Positions 1 to 6,538 of a DNA stretch of 7,752 nt are shown here, in pieces. Source of the stretch: a bacterium (GTDB lineage: Bacteria; Spirochaetota; UBA4802; UBA5550); assembly GCA_024224995.1 (NCBI GenBank), contig JAAENB010000555.1:1-7752 (forward strand), given 5' to 3'. Position numbers and translations under genes: made by a program. Within the stretch, counting starts at the first letter, position 1, and every line of letters begins with the position of its first letter. The notes under the pieces were generated by a model. It was not told the DNA's origin and did not search any database. It saw only the letters and a list, made by a program, of their open reading frames with translations.

Positions 1-402
1 AGATTAACCCGTGATCCGGAGATCCGCTACACTCAGAGCGGTACAGGAGTCGCCAATTTTTCAATTGCCACGAACAGAACCTATGTCCAGGGAGGGGAAA
101 AGAAGGAGCTCGCGTCTTTCTTTAACTGTGTAGCCTGGTCAAAACTTGGAGAATTGATCGTTCAATACTGCAAGAAGGGGCAGCGGATTGGAGTTGAGGG
201 AAGACTACAGCAGAGATCCTGGGAAGATCAGCAGGGGAATAAACGTTCTACGGTAGAGATTGTTGTTGAAAATGTACAATTTTTATCACCAAAAGGAGAA
301 GGAACCGGTATGCATACTGATATGCCTTCACAAGCAACGGATATTCCCAATGGTCCCGAAATGGTAGACAACCCATTTTCGGATGATGATATCCCTTTTT
401 AA
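1..402 (+). CDS. ssb: Single-stranded DNA-binding protein, 5' end cut by window
   Basis: SSB coats single-stranded DNA during replication, repair and recombination, and recruits partner proteins through its C-terminal tip. Reading frame 1 is open from the first base and gives 133 residues. It begins RLTRDPEIRYTQSG, the characteristic early part of the bacterial SSB OB-fold, so only about 8-10 N-terminal residues are missing. The OB-fold continues through FFNCVAWSKLGE, YCKKGQRIGVEGRLQQRSW and the VEIVVENVQFL strand. A short linker with Pro, Gly and Ser follows and ends in the acidic tip DDDIPF, the known docking site for SSB-interacting proteins. The linker is short for the family, but the protein looks intact at its C-terminus. 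It sits 50 bases upstream of rpsR, the usual rpsF-ssb-rpsR arrangement. The true start codon lies outside the window. Confidence 0.97.
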   Translation, partial: RLTRDPEIRYTQSGTGVANFSIATNRTYVQGGEKKELASFFNCVAWSKLGELIVQYCKKGQRIGVEGRLQQRSWEDQQGNKRSTVEIVVENVQFLSPKGEGTGMHTDMPSQATDIPNGPEMVDNPFSDDDIPF

Positions 403-452
403 TCAAATACCTTGAAGTTTTTGAAAATAGCTAATAATAACAGGAGAATATA

Positions 453-935
453 ATGTCAGAAGAAGTGAAAAATGAAGCAGCAGAAGCACCGGCAGCGGTG
501 AGTGAACCAAAAGAATCAGCCCCGGCAGCAACACCGGCTCCGGCAGCAACACCGGCTCCGGCAGCGACAGCAGCGCCGGCTAAACCAGCGGCTCCCGCTA
601 GAACAGAGAGAACCGGCGGACAGGGCGGCGACGACAACAGAAGAAGACACTCCGGCGGCGATCAGCAGGGAGGATACAATAAACCCTATAGAGGCAGAGG
701 CGATGGACAGGGACAAAAAGTCCCCAGGTTTAGAAGAAAAGTATGCCGATTTTGCCATGAAAAGAGCCTGGAGATTGACTATAAAAAACCGGAGCTTCTG
801 GAACGGTTTATAACCGAACGAGGAAAGATCCTTCCCCGGAGAAGTACGGGAACCTGCGCGAAGCACCAGAGAGCAGTGGCAACAGCGATTAAGCGAGCGC
901 GTATTATTTCCTTACTGCCTTTTGTAGAGAAGTAG
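453..935 (+). CDS. rpsR: 30S ribosomal protein S18 with long Ala/Pro- and Gly/Arg-rich N-terminal extension
   Basis: S18 pairs with S6 on the platform of the small ribosomal subunit. The conserved domain occupies about residues 89-160 of 160: [13 protein letters not shown], the [20 protein letters not shown] segment, TGTCAKHQR and the basic helix [18 protein letters not shown]98, C101, C135 and H138 form a C-x2-C / C-x2-H set, the possible zinc site kept in some S18 proteins. Typical S18 is about 75 residues, so this protein carries an extra block of roughly 85. Residues 10-50 are rich in Ala and Pro (two tandem PAATPA units), and residues 51-88 are rich in Gly, Arg, Asp and Gln. The ATG at 453 is supported by AGGAG at 442-446, six bases upstream, so the extension appears to be translated. 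The next gene starts 9 bases downstream, which suggests co-transcription. Confidence 0.96.
   Translation: MSEEVKNEAAEAPAAVSEPKESAPAATPAPAATPAPAATAAPAKPAAPARTERTGGQGGDDNRRRHSGGDQQGGYNKPYRGRGDGQGQKVPRFRRKVCRFCHEKSLEIDYKKPELLERFITERGKILPRRSTGTCAKHQRAVATAIKRARIISLLPFVEK
522..557 (+). repeat. Two perfect 18-bp tandem repeats inside rpsR
   Basis: The 18-base unit CCGGCAGCAACACCGGCT occurs at 522-539 and again at 540-557 with no mismatch. A third, longer and altered copy follows from 558. The repeats are in frame and encode residues 24-29 and 30-35 (PAATPA twice). Perfect identity at the DNA level suggests recent slippage-type expansion of the low-complexity leader, so its length may vary between strains. 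Confidence 0.9.
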
Positions 936-944
936 AGCAGGAAA

Positions 945-1880
945 GTGAATTCAATTTTTATGAAATTATTGTTGATCCCCGGTCTTGCAGCGGGGGCAGC
1001 ATATTTATTTTATAAATGGGAGTGGAAAGCGCTTTTTTATGTAGGGCCGGGAATACTGCTTTCCCTGGTTCTTATGGGCATGCCGGGATTATTACCCGAT
1101 TTTTTGGCCCCCATTGCTATTGGAGCAATTGGAGGAGTGACCTTTAAAACCGGTAAATCGGTGAAGTTTTTTATTCTTGCGGTAACAATATCAGTGACCT
1201 GCATATATACGGGAGATTATTATTTCCTGAAACAGGTGCATAATACCGATATTGCGAATAATACAAGAATAGAGATGATAAATTTTTTGCCGGAAGTAAA
1301 GGCTTTCGCTGCAGAGTGGTTTACGAAACTAAAGGTTTCACCTGAAGGATTAAATGATGCTCAAACCGGAATAGATAAATTTGGTACAATGTTAAAAGAC
1401 GAAAACTCTTTTAAAGTCTATTTGAGCATACTTCCCTTTGGTTTTTTTATTCAGTCTCTGTTTAACGCGTTTATTGGGTATTTTATATTGCGTTTTTTCT
1501 TCTCCCGGGTTGTAAAAAGTCCTTCACGAGAGGGGCTTGAGTTTTTTAAATTGAATGATTATTGTATTTTTGCAGTCATCATAGGATGGGGCCTGGTTTT
1601 ATTGCTTGATAAAGCCGAGTATAGCACAATTAATATAATTGGGCTTAATGCGGCTCTAATCGTTTCGGTATTTTATGTAATACAGGCTATGGGGATTGTT
1701 AAGTTTTTTCTTATAAAAAAAGGAGCTCCTTCGTACCTGCTTCCCATGCTGTTTTTATTTACCGTATTGCTGGGAGGAGGAGCTATTCTTGTATCGGCTG
1801 TAGTGCTCGCGGGACTGGGAACCCTTGACCTGTGGGCAGACTTCAGAAAACTGGAACAGCAGGTGGAAACCCCGGAATAA
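945..1880 (+). CDS. DUF2232/YybS-like polytopic membrane protein
   Basis: This is a predicted inner-membrane protein of 311 residues with about eight hydrophobic segments, near residues 7-22, 30-47, 52-66, 73-94, 160-185, 206-222, 230-257 and 264-291. A soluble loop lies between about 95 and 158. The C-terminal part (GLNAALIVSVFYVIQAMGIV, later GTLDLWADFRKL) resembles the DUF2232 family, named after Bacillus YybS. Family members also lie between rpsR and rplI in Firmicutes, which supports the call. The molecular role of the family is not established, and no catalytic motif is visible. The reading starts at GTG 945, which has AGGA only two bases upstream. ATG 960 is an in-frame alternative (306 residues) but has no close Shine-Dalgarno sequence, so the start is uncertain. 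The gene begins 9 bases after rpsR and ends in a small inverted repeat that overlaps its stop. Confidence 0.8.
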   Translation: MNSIFMKLLLIPGLAAGAAYLFYKWEWKALFYVGPGILLSLVLMGMPGLLPDFLAPIAIGAIGGVTFKTGKSVKFFILAVTISVTCIYTGDYYFLKQVHNTDIANNTRIEMINFLPEVKAFAAEWFTKLKVSPEGLNDAQTGIDKFGTMLKDENSFKVYLSILPFGFFIQSLFNAFIGYFILRFFFSRVVKSPSREGLEFFKLNDYCIFAVIIGWGLVLLLDKAEYSTINIIGLNAALIVSVFYVIQAMGIVKFFLIKKGAPSYLLPMLFLFTVLLGGGAILVSAVVLAGLGTLDLWADFRKLEQQVETPE

Positions 1881-1890
1881 AAGATCCGGG
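1871..1890 (+). other. Small inverted repeat over the stop codon of the DUF2232-like gene
   Basis: CCCGGA at 1871-1876 and TCCGGG at 1885-1890 form a perfect 6-bp stem with an 8-base loop that contains the stop codon. No T-run follows, so this is not a standard intrinsic terminator. It could act in mRNA processing or protect a 3' end. It may also be chance. Confidence 0.4.
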
Positions 1891-1908
1891 CAGAAATTTA
1901 ATTATCTA

Positions 1909-1930
1909 TTAATATTAAATTAATATTAAA
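1909..1930 (+). promoter_or_regulatory. Tandem AT-only palindromes upstream of rplI
   Basis: TTAATATTAAA occurs twice in direct succession (1909-1919 and 1920-1930). Each copy contains the perfect 10-base palindrome TTAATATTAA, and the 11-base period puts both on roughly the same helix face. They end six bases before the rplI Shine-Dalgarno TAGGAG. They could be a binding site, an internal promoter region or an unstructured translation enhancer. No clear -35 element pairs with them, so the function is unknown. Confidence 0.4.
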
Positions 1931-1946
1931 ATTGTAGGAGTCTATT

Positions 1947-2468
1947 ATGAAAGTAATTCTTCAAAAAGATGTAGCAAATCTTGGAGATGCCGGTGATATA
2001 AAAGAAGTAGCCGACGGGTACGCAAGAAATTTCCTATTGCCGAAAAAGCTTGTAGTTGTGGCAAACGATTCGAGTAAAAAAGCAATTGAGCACCAGAATA
2101 AGATGATCCTGATTAAAAAAGAGAAAAGGAAAAAAGAGAGCGAAAAGCTTATTGAAAAAATGGCCGGACTTGAGTTGAAATTTGAAGTACAGGTTGGAGA
2201 AGATGGAAAACTTTTTGGTTCTATCACTTCCATGGATATAGCAAAGAGCCTGAAAGAGAAAGGCTATTTGATCGATAAAAGAAAAGTTGCGCTTGAGAGC
2301 CCTCTTAAACAGGTTGGCGAGCATACAGTCACATTAAAGCTGGATGAGGGCGTAACAGCCGGTGTAAAAGTTGTTGTTGAATCCAGTGGTGAAGTCGTTC
2401 CGGCTCCTGCAGCAGAAGAAGCAGCGGCTCCTGCAGCAGAAGCAGCAGCTGAACCGGCTGCCGAATAA
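1947..2468 (+). CDS. rplI: 50S ribosomal protein L9 with Ala-rich C-terminal tail
   Basis: L9 is a two-domain protein of the large subunit that binds 23S rRNA near the L1 stalk base and affects reading-frame maintenance. The N-terminal domain shows the family signature around residues 12-35 (LGDAGDIKEVADGYARNFLL, then PKK). A long charged linker helix follows at about 41-74. The C-terminal rRNA-binding-type domain covers about 75-147, including GEDGKLFGSITSMDIA and VGEHTVTLKLDEGV. The protein is 173 residues against a usual length near 150. The excess is a tail from about residue 148 made almost only of Ala, Glu and Pro. The start is supported by GGAG at 1937-1940, six bases before the ATG. 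The gene lies 66 bases after the DUF2232-like gene and 46 bases before dnaB, the common rplI-dnaB pairing. Confidence 0.97.
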   Translation: MKVILQKDVANLGDAGDIKEVADGYARNFLLPKKLVVVANDSSKKAIEHQNKMILIKKEKRKKESEKLIEKMAGLELKFEVQVGEDGKLFGSITSMDIAKSLKEKGYLIDKRKVALESPLKQVGEHTVTLKLDEGVTAGVKVVVESSGEVVPAPAAEEAAAPAAEAAAEPAAE

Positions 2469-2514
2469 GCACCGGGAGCAGGCGCACCCATAGAAAAATA
2501 TAGAGGAGTAATTA

Positions 2515-3873
2515 ATGACTGCAGACAGGCTACCGCCGCAGGATGTCGACACAGAGGTTGCCTGTCTGGCATCGGCTCTATTAAGCAGGGACGCATTATA
2601 CAAAGTTACGGAAATCCTTCAGCCGGAGGATTTCTATCTTGATAAACATCGTATTATATTCGATTCTGTTCTGGACCTGGAGCGGAAGAATGTTCCCCTC
2701 GATTTAACCACCCTGAAACAACGGTTATATGATCAGGAGTTATTTGAAAAAATAGGGGGTGATGCGGCCCTGGTTGAGTTATACCAGGCTGCCGCGACAT
2801 CGGCGAATGCTGAGTTTTACGCCAAAAGAATTAAGGAGCTCAGCTTACGAAGAAAGCTCATTGAAGTAACGTCCGAATCTACTGAGCGCTGTTATGATAC
2901 TACTGTTGAAACAGATGAGCTCCTGGACCAGATAGAACAGGAGATCTTTAAGGTAACGGAAAAACGGATTACTTCCGATTTCCAGACCATTGATGTAGTG
3001 CTGGAAGAGACTCTTGAACAAATTGGGCACTGGTTTGAGACCAAGAAGGTTGTAACCGGTATTGCTTCCGGGTATAAGGATCTCGACGAAATGCTTACGG
3101 GTTTTCACAGTGATGAACTTATTGTAATGGCAGCCAGACCTGGTATGGGAAAGACTGCTATTGCCCTGAATATTATGAACAATATCGCTTTAAAAGACAA
3201 AAAACCGGTATTGTTTTTCTCCCTGGAAATGCCTGCGACACAGCTTGGAATGAGGATGCTCTGTATTGAGTCAATGGTCGATTCTCAGAGGGTCCGGACC
3301 GGGCACATAAGCACGGAAGAATTGAATAAACTGTTCCAGATTTCCGGGAAACTGGGAAAGGCTCCTATATATTTAGATGATACTCCTTCCATTAGTATCC
3401 TTGAGATCAGGGCAAAAGCCCGGCGGGTTCATCAAAAAGCTCCTATTGGGATGATTATTATTGACTATTTGCAGTTAATTACATCGAGATCATCAATTGC
3501 CCGGCATGAACAGGTGTCTGAAATATCACGGATGTTAAAACAGCTGGCACGGGAATTACGGGTTCCCGTAATTGCCCTGTCCCAGTTGTCACGGGCAGTA
3601 GAAGCCCGGACCGACCAGATTCCTACACTTTCCGACCTCCGGGAGTCGGGAGCGATAGAACAGGATGCTGATGTTGTAATGTTCATTTACCGGGAAGAAA
3701 AGGTTAAAAAAGATACAGAAAAAAAAGGAATTGCCGATATTATTGTTGCAAAGCAGAGAAGCGGCCCTGTTGGTACGATCTCTCTCAGGTTCTGGGAGAA
3801 ATATACCAAGTTTGGCGATCTGGATATAACGCATTCATATGAGGAGGCAAGTCCGTCACATGAGTTCGACTGA
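2515..3873 (+). CDS. dnaB: Replicative DNA helicase DnaB
   Basis: DnaB is the hexameric 5'-3' helicase that unwinds DNA at the replication fork and contacts primase. The 452-residue product has the normal two-domain layout. The helical N-terminal domain begins PQDVDTEVACLASAL with the LQPEDFYLDKHRIIF motif, covering about residues 8-105, and a linker helix follows. The RecA-like ATPase domain runs from about 175 to the end, after TGIASGYKDLDEMLTGF. Walker A is ARPGMGKT with K213 and T214. Walker B is MIIIDYLQL with D317. ALSQLSRAVEAR and SDLRESGAIEQDADVVMF are the later helicase motifs, and an arginine-finger-type region lies in IIVAKQRSGPVGTI. No intein interrupts the motifs. The ATG has AGGAG at 2504-2508, six bases upstream. 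The gene follows rplI by 46 bases, and its last 14 bases overlap the start of mlaE. Confidence 0.98.
   Translation: MTADRLPPQDVDTEVACLASALLSRDALYKVTEILQPEDFYLDKHRIIFDSVLDLERKNVPLDLTTLKQRLYDQELFEKIGGDAALVELYQAAATSANAEFYAKRIKELSLRRKLIEVTSESTERCYDTTVETDELLDQIEQEIFKVTEKRITSDFQTIDVVLEETLEQIGHWFETKKVVTGIASGYKDLDEMLTGFHSDELIVMAARPGMGKTAIALNIMNNIALKDKKPVLFFSLEMPATQLGMRMLCIESMVDSQRVRTGHISTEELNKLFQISGKLGKAPIYLDDTPSISILEIRAKARRVHQKAPIGMIIIDYLQLITSRSSIARHEQVSEISRMLKQLARELRVPVIALSQLSRAVEARTDQIPTLSDLRESGAIEQDADVVMFIYREEKVKKDTEKKGIADIIVAKQRSGPVGTISLRFWEKYTKFGDLDITHSYEEASPSHEFD
3841..3847 (+). promoter_or_regulatory. Shine-Dalgarno for mlaE inside dnaB
   Basis: GAGGAGG at 3841-3847 is a near-perfect ribosome binding site within the last codons of dnaB. 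It lies 12 bases before ATG 3860 and overlaps the alternative ATG at 3839, which has no upstream site of its own. This favours 3860 as the mlaE start and suggests translational coupling with dnaB. Confidence 0.7.
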
Positions 3874-4645
3874 TACAATAACAAATCCCTTTATGCGGCT
3901 GATGCAAGGATTGGGGGCTCATTTTATCTTTTTTAAAGATACTTTAAAATGGATGTTCAGGCCTCCTTTTGATGGAAAGAATATTATTTACCAGATGCTG
4001 GAGATCGGGTATAAATCATTGCCCGTAACTACGATCACCATCTTTTTCACTGGTATGGTTATGGCTACCCAGATAGGCAAGGCTATGGATGCCATAATGT
4101 CGGGCTCCTCTGTTTATATTGGCAGCGGGGTAACCAAAACAATGTTCCGGGAGTTGTGCCCGGTATTAACGGGGCTTCTTTTAGCCGGCAGGATCGGATC
4201 GGCCATTGCCGCTGAAATTGGAACAATGAAGGTTACGGAGCAGATTGATGCTCTGCGAACCCTCTCCGCGAACCCGATCCAGTATCTCTCTGTACCGCGA
4301 TTTATTGCCTGTATAATTATGACCCCTATGCTTACAATCATCAATGATATTGTGGGGGTTCTGGGAGGCGGCCTGGTATCCTTCTTTTACCTGGGAATTA
4401 CCCTTGACAAATATGTTAGTAATATTTTGCAATATACTACCCTTATGGATTTTTTATCGGGCATTATTAAGTCGGGATTCTTTGCCATAGGAATCGCGGT
4501 TATATCCTGTTACCAGGGATTCAGTACCGCGGGCGGCGCTGAAGGGGTGGGAAAATCAACAATCCAGGCAGTTGTAAAGTCCTCCATGTTTATATTAATA
4601 TCGGACTATTTTTTAACCTATATTATAATCCTCTTAGGCGGTTAA
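3860..4645 (+). CDS. mlaE: MlaE/YrbE-family ABC transporter permease
   Basis: This is the integral-membrane permease of an MCE-type (Mla-like) phospholipid transporter, which moves lipids between inner and outer membranes with an MlaF ATPase and an MlaD substrate-binding protein. The 261-residue product has an amphipathic N-terminal helix with WMFRPPF, then about five hydrophobic segments (near 54-70, 98-118, 146-176, 203-220 and 242-260). The family signature is clear: FRELCPVLTGLLLAGRIGSA, then EIGTMKVTEQIDALRTL (residues about 96-134), the coupling region toward the ATPase. GFSTAGGAEGVG near 220-231 is also typical. ATG 3860 is chosen over the in-frame ATG 3839 because of the Shine-Dalgarno at 3841-3847. 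No ATPase or MCE-domain gene follows, so its partners must be elsewhere. It overlaps the dnaB end by 14 bases, so it is probably expressed from the replication/translation operon. Confidence 0.93.
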   Translation: MSSTDTITNPFMRLMQGLGAHFIFFKDTLKWMFRPPFDGKNIIYQMLEIGYKSLPVTTITIFFTGMVMATQIGKAMDAIMSGSSVYIGSGVTKTMFRELCPVLTGLLLAGRIGSAIAAEIGTMKVTEQIDALRTLSANPIQYLSVPRFIACIIMTPMLTIINDIVGVLGGGLVSFFYLGITLDKYVSNILQYTTLMDFLSGIIKSGFFAIGIAVISCYQGFSTAGGAEGVGKSTIQAVVKSSMFILISDYFLTYIIILLGG

Positions 4646-4657
4646 GAACCGTTTTTT
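4636..4657 (+). terminator. Possible weak intrinsic terminator at the end of mlaE
   Basis: CGGTT at 4639-4643 pairs with AACCG at 4647-4651 around an AAG loop, directly followed by six T's (4652-4657). Two G-T wobbles and one A-T pair could extend the stem to eight pairs at the cost of part of the T-run. It overlaps the mlaE stop codon. The stem is short, so it may attenuate rather than fully stop transcription before the next gene 35 bases downstream. Confidence 0.4.
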
Positions 4658-4680
4658 GAAAAAGTACCGGGAATTTGAAA

Positions 4681-5430
4681 ATGAGTAAATCGAAAACAAA
4701 ACAATCAAAAGAATCAGGAATCGAGAATCTTGAAAAAATTCTTGAAGAGAATAATATCAATAAAGATATTAGAGATGCCATACTCTCCATAGACAGAGGA
4801 CTTTTTTTTGATCCTTTTTTTATGGAAAAAATGTATGGTCATGAGCCCATACCGGTGGGGTCCGGAGAAGAGAGCGACGATCTTGTTCTCCTGGCAAAGA
4901 TGCTCCAGGTTCTGAAACCTAAAAAGAAATGGAGAGTGCTGGAGGTTGGTACCGGCTCGGGGTATTCTACCGCGATTTTGGCATCCATGGTGAAAAATGT
5001 AGTTTCCGTTGAATATATAGAACAGCTTGCCCTGAGCGCAAAAGAGCGGGTTATTGACGCGGGCTATTTTAACGTACGTTTTTTTGCCGGTGATGTTACC
5101 CGTCTTGAAGTTCCCCTTGGCAAATTCGATGGAATAATAATATACCCCGGGTGCCATCAAGGGCCTATTGCTCTTTTGAGCATGCTGAACGAAAAGGGCG
5201 TGGCTGTATTTCCAATGGGCCCCCCGCACCAGCAGCAAATTACTTCATTTACCAATGATAAATCTCACGAGTGGGATGCTTTTTCAATCCAATATAAATT
5301 TCATGATTTCTGCCAGGTGGACTCCATCAGGGGACCATACGGCTGGCTTGATCAGCAAGAAGGATACCTGGTAGACGAAGCCGAAGTTGGCCCGTCCATG
5401 AAACCGGAAGAAGAAAAAGAAGGCAAATAA
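4681..5430 (+). CDS. Divergent protein-L-isoaspartate O-methyltransferase (PCMT)-family protein
   Basis: This is a predicted cytoplasmic SAM-dependent methyltransferase of 249 residues. PCMT enzymes methylate isoaspartyl residues in damaged proteins. The family layout is visible: AILSIDRGLFFDP (33-45), EPIPVGSG (55-62), the SAM-binding motif RVLEVGTGSGYSTAIL (85-100), the acidic residue E111 in VEYIEQL, then FAGDV (135-139), FDGIII (149-154), and LLSMLNEKGVAVFPMG (165-180). Several signatures are altered. The usual GxTIS stretch after PIG reads GEESD, the GDG motif reads GDV, and the VTAAAP region reads YPGCHQGP. SAM binding therefore looks retained, but the substrate may differ. The N-terminus (1-28) is Lys- and Glu-rich. 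The C-terminus (about 213-249) extends beyond the core and ends in charged residues. ATG 4681 is preferred over TTG 4675 because GGGA at 4669-4672 is eight bases from the ATG. It follows mlaE by 35 bases. Confidence 0.8.
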   Translation: MSKSKTKQSKESGIENLEKILEENNINKDIRDAILSIDRGLFFDPFFMEKMYGHEPIPVGSGEESDDLVLLAKMLQVLKPKKKWRVLEVGTGSGYSTAILASMVKNVVSVEYIEQLALSAKERVIDAGYFNVRFFAGDVTRLEVPLGKFDGIIIYPGCHQGPIALLSMLNEKGVAVFPMGPPHQQQITSFTNDKSHEWDAFSIQYKFHDFCQVDSIRGPYGWLDQQEGYLVDEAEVGPSMKPEEEKEGK

Positions 5431-5445
5431 TAATAAAATAATTAT

Positions 5446-5784
5446 TTAATATATTGAACGTTTTTTTCTATCGGGATTTTCATCCGGTTTGTAGCAGTAC
5501 CGGCATCCGTGTATGAGTATCCGGACTCCTGTTGGGCTCTCTTCCTGCGAGGCATAGAGGGCTTCGTATTTGGACAGGGTCGACCTGCACAGGGGGCAGA
5601 TGCGGGAACCCGGCGGTATGCTTCCCAGGGGAGGGCGCACTACATTTCTCGGTTCAACTACAGGCTCCGGCTTGCTGCCGATAAGCTTTCCGATCTTTTC
5701 TTTTCCATCTTCATAAAGAGAAAGAAAATATAAAAATGCCGTTATGGCAATAATAAGTCCGGCGAAATATAATAGAATGGTCAA
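5446..5784 (-). CDS. Small membrane-anchored protein with two CxxC pairs (putative zinc ribbon)
   Basis: The function is not recognised. The 112-residue product starts with one hydrophobic segment (about residues 3-21), then an acidic/basic stretch and a Pro-rich linker (39-60). Two cysteine pairs follow: CPLC at 63-66 and CRYC at 94-97. They are spaced like a zinc ribbon or a rubredoxin-like knuckle, which could sit on either side of the membrane. The tail is Lys/Arg/Asp-rich. Having N-terminal anchor and C-terminal ribbon without a signal cleavage site suggests a bitopic protein. The start is TTG, supported by GGAGG at 5795-5799 on the minus strand, ten bases upstream; no ATG is nearby. It follows the methyltransferase gene by 19 bases on the same strand and is probably co-transcribed with it. 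Its 3' end faces the PCMT-like gene 15 bases away. Confidence 0.75.
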   Translation of the reverse strand: MTILLYFAGLIIAITAFLYFLSLYEDGKEKIGKLIGSKPEPVVEPRNVVRPPLGSIPPGSRICPLCRSTLSKYEALYASQEESPTGVRILIHGCRYCYKPDENPDRKKRSIY

Positions 5785-5794
5785 ATTGTGTTAT

Positions 5795-5799
5795 CCTCC
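5795..5799 (-). promoter_or_regulatory. Shine-Dalgarno for the TTG-initiated CxxC gene
   Basis: On the minus strand GGAGG occurs in the 19-base gap between the two minus-strand genes, ten bases before the TTG at 5784-5782. No other start-like codon fits this site in frame, so it decides the rare TTG start. Confidence 0.6.
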
Positions 5800-5803
5800 G
5801 GCC

Positions 5804-6538
5804 CTATCCTGCTGCTGTTTTTTTTACCACAAAATTTATCATTACCGTATCTTTTCGCGGGGGATGAAAAGAGTGATCTCCGTATATTCCGAGTATTTCA
5901 AAGTTCTCTTCGTTAAGCAATCCTTTTATTTCTTTGACCGAATAAATCCGCTGCACATGCTCTTCAATAGATACGGGCTTGTTTTTTTTTCGGAACCGAA
6001 GCGTTGAATAAACAAGCTTTTTTTTCCGTTCGTAATAATTGGTCCATTCAATATCTGTTCCCCGAACGGAAAAATCTGAACGGCAGTGGTGAAAGTTCTC
6101 ATTGATGTTGTATTCTGTTGTGATATCAAACATAAAGACACTATTCTCGTTCATGATATTCCGTACACTGGCCAATACTTTTTTAATATCGGCATATTCA
6201 AGGAAATAGTTCATTGCGTCATGGACGCAGAAAATAAAATCGGGCTTTTGCGCCAGGTGAAAGTTCTTCATATCGGCACAGAAAATGTGGAAATTTTTAA
6301 AAGCGCGGATCTTTGCTACCCGGAGCATATTGATGGAATTATCCATTCCATAGATGGTATAGTTGTCAGTGGAAAATTTTGCCCCGAATTTCCCGGTTCC
6401 GCAGCCAAGCTCCAGGAGAATTTCCGGTTTTTCCACAAAGCGGTGCATCACTGCTTTAATATAGTCGTACCATTCCTGGTAATTTACATGCTCCAGTATA
6501 TGGTCGTACCTGCTGGCGAGTTCTGAATATGGTTCCAT
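5804..6538 (-). CDS. Class I SAM-dependent methyltransferase
   Basis: This is a predicted cytoplasmic methyltransferase of 244 residues; its substrate is not known. The N-terminus YSELASRYDHILEHVNYQEW is of the type seen in YqeM-like and related small-molecule methyltransferases. The SAM-binding glycine motif is LLELGCGTGKFG (41-52). The acidic ribose-binding residue is D66 in YGMDNS. CADMKNF (87-93) is the second SAM contact, and FIFCVHDAMNYF (101-112) is the post-II region where catalysis usually occurs. The rest (about 140-244) is a beta-rich cap with EWTNYYERKKKLVYSTL and a C-terminal strand IYGDHSFHPPRKDTVMINFV. ATG 6538 lacks any recognisable Shine-Dalgarno upstream, which is unusual next to the other genes here, but no better start covers the conserved N-terminus. 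It is divergent from the tail-collar lipoprotein gene and leads a two-gene unit with the CxxC protein. Confidence 0.9.
   Translation of the reverse strand: MEPYSELASRYDHILEHVNYQEWYDYIKAVMHRFVEKPEILLELGCGTGKFGAKFSTDNYTIYGMDNSINMLRVAKIRAFKNFHIFCADMKNFHLAQKPDFIFCVHDAMNYFLEYADIKKVLASVRNIMNENSVFMFDITTEYNINENFHHCRSDFSVRGTDIEWTNYYERKKKLVYSTLRFRKKNKPVSIEEHVQRIYSVKEIKGLLNEENFEILGIYGDHSFHPPRKDTVMINFVVKKTAAG

Noticed and set aside
502..866. Long open frames overlapping rpsR on both strands
   Set aside because: They come from the repetitive Ala/Pro codons read in other frames and give Gln/Arg- or Ser/Cys-rich low-complexity products.
3839..3859. Earlier mlaE start (seven extra residues)
   Set aside because: ATG 3839 has no ribosome binding site and overlaps the GAGGAGG that serves ATG 3860.
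4675..4680. TTG start two codons before the PCMT-like ATG
   Set aside because: The GGGA site is only two bases from the TTG but eight bases from ATG 4681, so ATG fits better.
4714..5238. 174-codon open frame on the minus strand
   Set aside because: It lies fully antisense to the PCMT-like gene, has no recognisable domain and no ribosome binding site argument, while the plus-strand frame carries a full family signature.
5436..5447. AAATAATTATTT palindrome between the convergent genes
   Set aside because: It contains only A and T, so a hairpin would be very unstable; it is more likely AT-rich sequence by chance than a bidirectional terminator.
6086..6526. 146-codon open frame on the plus strand
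   Set aside because: It is antisense to the class I methyltransferase, whose motifs are clear on the minus strand; the plus-strand product has no known features.
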